A DNA stretch of 64,000 bases from Lactobacillus selangorensis (lineage in GTDB: Bacteria; Bacillota; Bacilli; Lactobacillales; Lactobacillaceae). Location of the stretch: contig NZ_JQAZ01000002.1 in assembly GCF_001437205.1 (NCBI RefSeq), forward strand, positions 124,001-188,000, read 5' to 3'. Below the pieces are notes generated by a model. The model did no database searches and was not told the DNA's origin. It was given only the letters and a program-made list of their open reading frames with translations. Below, piece by piece: positions 61,224 to 64,000 of this stretch (position 1 is the first letter of the stretch; each line of letters starts with the position of its first letter). The position numbers were made by a program, and so were the translations under genes.

Positions 61224-61297
61224 TGTAACTGCTTACACAAACTAGTTTATCGGAGTTTTCAGTTTCTACAATATCAAATTAGCTGTTAGCGATAACA
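61224..61297 (-). promoter_or_regulatory. malL control region
   Basis: TGTTAGCGATAACA (61284-61297), near-identical to the malE operators. TGTAACTGCTTACA (61224-61237) is a palindrome that resembles a cre but lacks the central CG. Weak promoter candidate TTGTAG-16-TAAACT between them. Confidence 0.65.
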
Positions 61298-61300
61298 GAT

Positions 61301-62248
61301 TTAACGAGTCGACTCACTAGGAACCAGCTCAGGGGCGAACAATTTATGGCCCTGTGGAATGTTATTCTGATTGACCTTGTCGACAATCATCTGGGCAATG
61401 GCCGACCCCATTTCAACCTCCGGCTGCTTGACCGTCGTCAAACGGGGCGACGCAATCTGATGGAGAAAGACGCCATCGAATCCAATTACACCGTACTGGT
61501 CCGGAATCTGTTTGTGACAGGCCTGCAAGCCCCGTTCGATTCCTAATCCCAGCCGGTCGCTTGCACAGATGAAACAGGTATTCGGCTCGAACTGATCGAT
61601 ATGTGCTTGGATAAATTCACTGCCGCTGTGGCTGTGATTGGCCATCCGGTAAATCTCCGGCGCCATCTGCCGTTCCTGAAGGAATTCCATATAACCGGCT
61701 TCACGTGAATATTCAAACGCTTCGTCCATATCAATCCCGATAAAAACAAAATGCTCGTACCCTTCCTCAAGGGCGTACCGAGTTGCCTCCATCGTGCCTT
61801 TTTTATTATCGACATCGACAAAATCGAGGTCATAATGATTTTCACCAAAAATGACAACCGGCTTTTTCAAATCCTGAATCCAATCGAGATCCTTGTGCCG
61901 CATGCCGGTGATGATATAACCGTCGCAATCCCCAATATCGATGTTATCGGGAATGACCAGCTGCAGCGAAAACTGCTGCTTGGAAAGATCCATCGCAATC
62001 CCAACCAGCAGCTTCATATAGTACGGTTCCGTAATATCCAAATCTTCCAAAATCAAAAATTTAATGATCTGGGTACGATTATTGACCAGCGCCTTCGCAG
62101 CGACATTCGGGTGATAATTCGTTTCCCGCATCGCTTGATAAACCAATTCTTTCAAATCATCGGTGACCTTATCCGGATGATTGATTACCCGTGACACTGT
62201 CATTTTTGAGACATTGGCCAATTTTGCGACATCATTTAAAGTTGCCAT
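61301..62248 (-). CDS. malR: LacI-family regulator, MalR-like
   Basis: Repressor of 315 residues. The N-terminal helix-turn-helix and hinge read ATLNDVAKLANVSKMTVSRV, then INHPDKV and ALVNNRTQ (residues 2-60). The sugar-binding domain includes DGYIITGMR, FICASDRLGLGIERGL and YGVIGFDGVFLHQIASPRLTTVKQP. Its position between GH13 genes and the matching palindromes upstream of malL and malE make it the likely maltose regulator. ATG 62248 is preferred over ATG 62263 because GGGG lies just upstream and MATLNDVAKLA is the usual N-terminus. A TATAAT lies about 55 bases upstream. Confidence 0.88.
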   Translation of the reverse strand: MATLNDVAKLANVSKMTVSRVINHPDKVTDDLKELVYQAMRETNYHPNVAAKALVNNRTQIIKFLILEDLDITEPYYMKLLVGIAMDLSKQQFSLQLVIPDNIDIGDCDGYIITGMRHKDLDWIQDLKKPVVIFGENHYDLDFVDVDNKKGTMEATRYALEEGYEHFVFIGIDMDEAFEYSREAGYMEFLQERQMAPEIYRMANHSHSGSEFIQAHIDQFEPNTCFICASDRLGLGIERGLQACHKQIPDQYGVIGFDGVFLHQIASPRLTTVKQPEVEMGSAIAQMIVDKVNQNNIPQGHKLFAPELVPSESTR

Positions 62249-62355
62249 CTTTTCCCCATCCATTTCTCTTTCTGATACTTGTTACTCACATTATACCGGG
62301 AAAAAGCAGCGCCGGTCCACTCCATTTGGAATCCTTTTCAAAAATAACATGCGCA

Positions 62356-62393
62356 AAAAAACACGAACTCGGTCATCGCGAGTTCATGTTTTA
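62356..62393 (-). terminator. Terminator of the distal alpha-glucosidase gene
   Basis: ATGAACTCG / CGAGTTCGTG arms followed by T7 on the minus strand. Confidence 0.88.
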
Positions 62394-62397
62394 TAAA

Positions 62398-64000
62398 TTA
62401 TTGGCGTGCTTGTAGATAAATCTTGGCTTCAAACGGCCGCAACGTTGTGCCATCATCGTCGGGATAGTTGCTTAACAATAACTTAGCTTGCGGCTGAGCA
62501 GCATCTTCATATTCGAACTGCTTGTCGGTAAAATTGACAATTACGGTGAGCCGTTGTTTGGTGTCGGTTCTCGTATAGGCAAAGACCGACTCGTCATTTT
62601 CGGTGCCTGGAATCTGGGCGTACTCCCCATCGGTCACTACATCATACTGATGACGAAGTGCAATCAATTGCCGATAAAACTGCAGGACGGAGTCGTCAGC
62701 GGCCAATTCTTCCTTGGCATTGATGTCCTTGAAATTCGGATTGACCATCAGCCATGGCTGGGCTGTTGAGAAGCCAGCATTCATTGTGGCATCCCATTGC
62801 ATCGGCGTCCGAGCATTGTCCCGTGAATGGTGCTGCAGATATTTCAGCATCTGGGCCGGCGTGAACACATGCTGCTGGTCGACCAAATCATGGTAGGCAT
62901 TGAGCGATTCCAAATCCTGATATTGATCGAGACGAGTGAAGTCGTTGTTGGTCATTCCCAATTCTTCGCCTTCATAAATATACGGCGTGCCTTGCATCAT
63001 GTGCAGTACGACGCCCAGCATCTTGGCTGATAAAGCCCGGTATTCCGGCCGGTCATCGCCAAAACGGGAAACAACACGTGGCTGGTCATGGTTATTCCAG
63101 TACAGCGAGTTCCAAGCTTTGTGATAAAAACCAGTCTGCCATTTGCTGAGGACTTGTTTCAGTGCCACTAAATCGACCTTGCGATCGCTCCATTTGCCAT
63201 ACTGACGGTGCTCGTTGCCATCCAGCCCCATATGTTCGAACTGGAAGACCATGTTGAGTTCTTTGCCATCAAGATCGGCGTATTGCATCGCATCGCTGAT
63301 GGAAGCTCCTGGCGTTTCGCCGACAGTCATGATGTTGTAATGGCTCATCACATTAGCATTCATTTCTTGTAAGTATTCATGCACATGCGGTCCATTGGCG
63401 ACGACTTTTTCGACGTTGCCATACGGCTGGCCCAGTGCTTGCGGCGCATTCGGCAGACCATCCGGCTTCGAAATCAAATTGATAACATCGAGCCGGAAGC
63501 CATCGACCCCTTTAGCAACCCACCAGTTCATCATGTCATAAACGGCATGCCGCACTTGCGGATTAGCCCAATTCAGATCCGGCTGGCCTGGGGCAAATAA
63601 ATGTAAGTAATATTGCTTTGTCGTTTCATCATAAGTCCAAGCTGACCCAGAGAAGTACGAGCCCCAATTATTCGGCGCCCCGCCATCCGCTGCCGGATCC
63701 CGCCAAATATAATAATCGCGATACGGATTATCTTTGCTCTTGCGGCTTTCTTCGAACCAGTGATGTTTGTCGGACGTATGGTTGACGACGATATCCATCA
63801 TGACCTTCAAATCCAGTGAATGAGCCTTGGCCAGCAGCTTTTCAAAATCGGCCATCGTCCCGAATTCCGGATTGATTGCTTGGTAATTACTGATATCGTA
63901 CCCATTGTCGACATTCGGCGATGGATAAATCGGATTGAGCCAGATGACATCAACCCCTAAACTTTTAACATAATCCAAACGAGCCGTAATCCCATTCAAA
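62398..64000 (-). CDS. Oligo-1,6-glucosidase-like GH13 enzyme (5' end outside window)
   Basis: C-terminal 533 residues or more of an intracellular GH13 glucosidase; the first roughly 25 residues lie beyond the right edge. Regions: VVNHTSD (I), QPDLNWANP (V), GFRLDVINLISK (II, nucleophile), acid glutamate in TVGETPGAS and WNNHDQPR (IV). Valine after the nucleophile is the pattern of alpha-1,6-specific enzymes, in contrast to the malL product, so the two may split the work on branched and linear maltodextrins. It has its own terminator and ends about 150 bases upstream of malR. Confidence 0.9.
   Translation of the reverse strand, partial: LNGITARLDYVKSLGVDVIWLNPIYPSPNVDNGYDISNYQAINPEFGTMADFEKLLAKAHSLDLKVMMDIVVNHTSDKHHWFEESRKSKDNPYRDYYIWRDPAADGGAPNNWGSYFSGSAWTYDETTKQYYLHLFAPGQPDLNWANPQVRHAVYDMMNWWVAKGVDGFRLDVINLISKPDGLPNAPQALGQPYGNVEKVVANGPHVHEYLQEMNANVMSHYNIMTVGETPGASISDAMQYADLDGKELNMVFQFEHMGLDGNEHRQYGKWSDRKVDLVALKQVLSKWQTGFYHKAWNSLYWNNHDQPRVVSRFGDDRPEYRALSAKMLGVVLHMMQGTPYIYEGEELGMTNNDFTRLDQYQDLESLNAYHDLVDQQHVFTPAQMLKYLQHHSRDNARTPMQWDATMNAGFSTAQPWLMVNPNFKDINAKEELAADDSVLQFYRQLIALRHQYDVVTDGEYAQIPGTENDESVFAYTRTDTKQRLTVIVNFTDKQFEYEDAAQPQAKLLLSNYPDDDGTTLRPFEAKIYLQARQ

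Noticed and set aside
61224-61237. TGTAACTGCTTACA as a cre site
   Set aside because: Good palindrome, but the invariant central CG is missing; kept only as a note in the malL control region.
1-64000. CRISPR arrays, insertion sequences, prophage modules, tRNA or rRNA genes
   Set aside because: No regularly spaced repeats, transposase or phage structural genes, CCA-ended cloverleaf sequences or rRNA-like stretches were found on reading the window; DUF2829 alone is not evidence of a prophage.

Overview
The window is chromosomal DNA of a fermentative, low-GC Gram-positive bacterium, almost certainly a member of the Lactobacillaceae. The evidence is a very highly expressed D-lactate dehydrogenase, acetate kinase and an (interrupted) pyruvate oxidase, a Csc/WxL surface-protein cluster, a queT gene under a preQ1-II riboswitch, a maltose phosphorylase cluster of lactobacillus type, and CcpA (cre) sites. 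I do not name a species. No rRNA, tRNA, phage, insertion sequence or CRISPR array was recognised.

Layout. 1-6 kb: an MFS carrier, acetate kinase with a cre site, a ROK sugar kinase, and two D-2-hydroxyacid dehydrogenases including ldhD. 6-11 kb: DedA protein, an ABC-F ATPase behind a leader-peptide/terminator attenuator, ribokinase, and a DUF2252 protein. 11-13.3 kb: an AT-rich gap holding a candidate structured RNA, then pyruvate oxidase broken by a frameshift. 13.4-17.8 kb: a four-gene Csc/WxL surface complex. 18-25 kb: small housekeeping-like genes, a rhomboid protease, and a phosphonate-type ABC importer (phnD-C-E-E) joined to a cytoplasmic 5'-nucleotidase. 25-30 kb: DUF2829, SDR, preQ1-II riboswitch/queT and VOC genes, glycerate kinase, RNase HI. 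30-33 kb: two redox enzymes. 33-38.4 kb: a Ugp-like ABC importer whose last gene is a beta-CASP-like metallo-hydrolase. 38.4-42 kb: a metal ATPase / HMA chaperone / Dps-like operon with an FNR-like box, then a lipid kinase. 42-48 kb: a drug-exporter-like MFS protein, an aryl-sulfate sulfotransferase, a TetR/SDR pair and galactose mutarotase. 48.5-51 kb: a copper operon with two cop boxes. 51-64 kb: a maltose/maltodextrin regulon.

How the genes work together. The maltose regulon imports maltodextrins (binding protein, two permeases, MsmK-type ATPase). It trims them with two GH13 enzymes and splits maltose with maltose phosphorylase. A LacI-type regulator sits inside the cluster and near-identical palindromes (TGTTANCGATAACA) precede two transcription units; one of these also has a cre. 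No beta-phosphoglucomutase is in view. D-lactate is the main visible fermentation product. The pox-ackA route to acetate and H2O2 would be crippled by the pox lesion if it is real.

The most interesting features are: the FNR-like box placed 41.5 bp upstream of the predicted start of the metal ATPase-HMA-Dps operon; the beta-CASP-like hydrolase coupled to an ABC importer whose binding protein lacks a lipobox cysteine; a 12-bp inverted repeat flanking that importer's promoter; the sulfotransferase whose membrane anchor is encoded upstream of any standard start codon; the candidate RNA at about 11.03-11.16 kb; the ABC-F attenuator; and the leaderless tetR gene.
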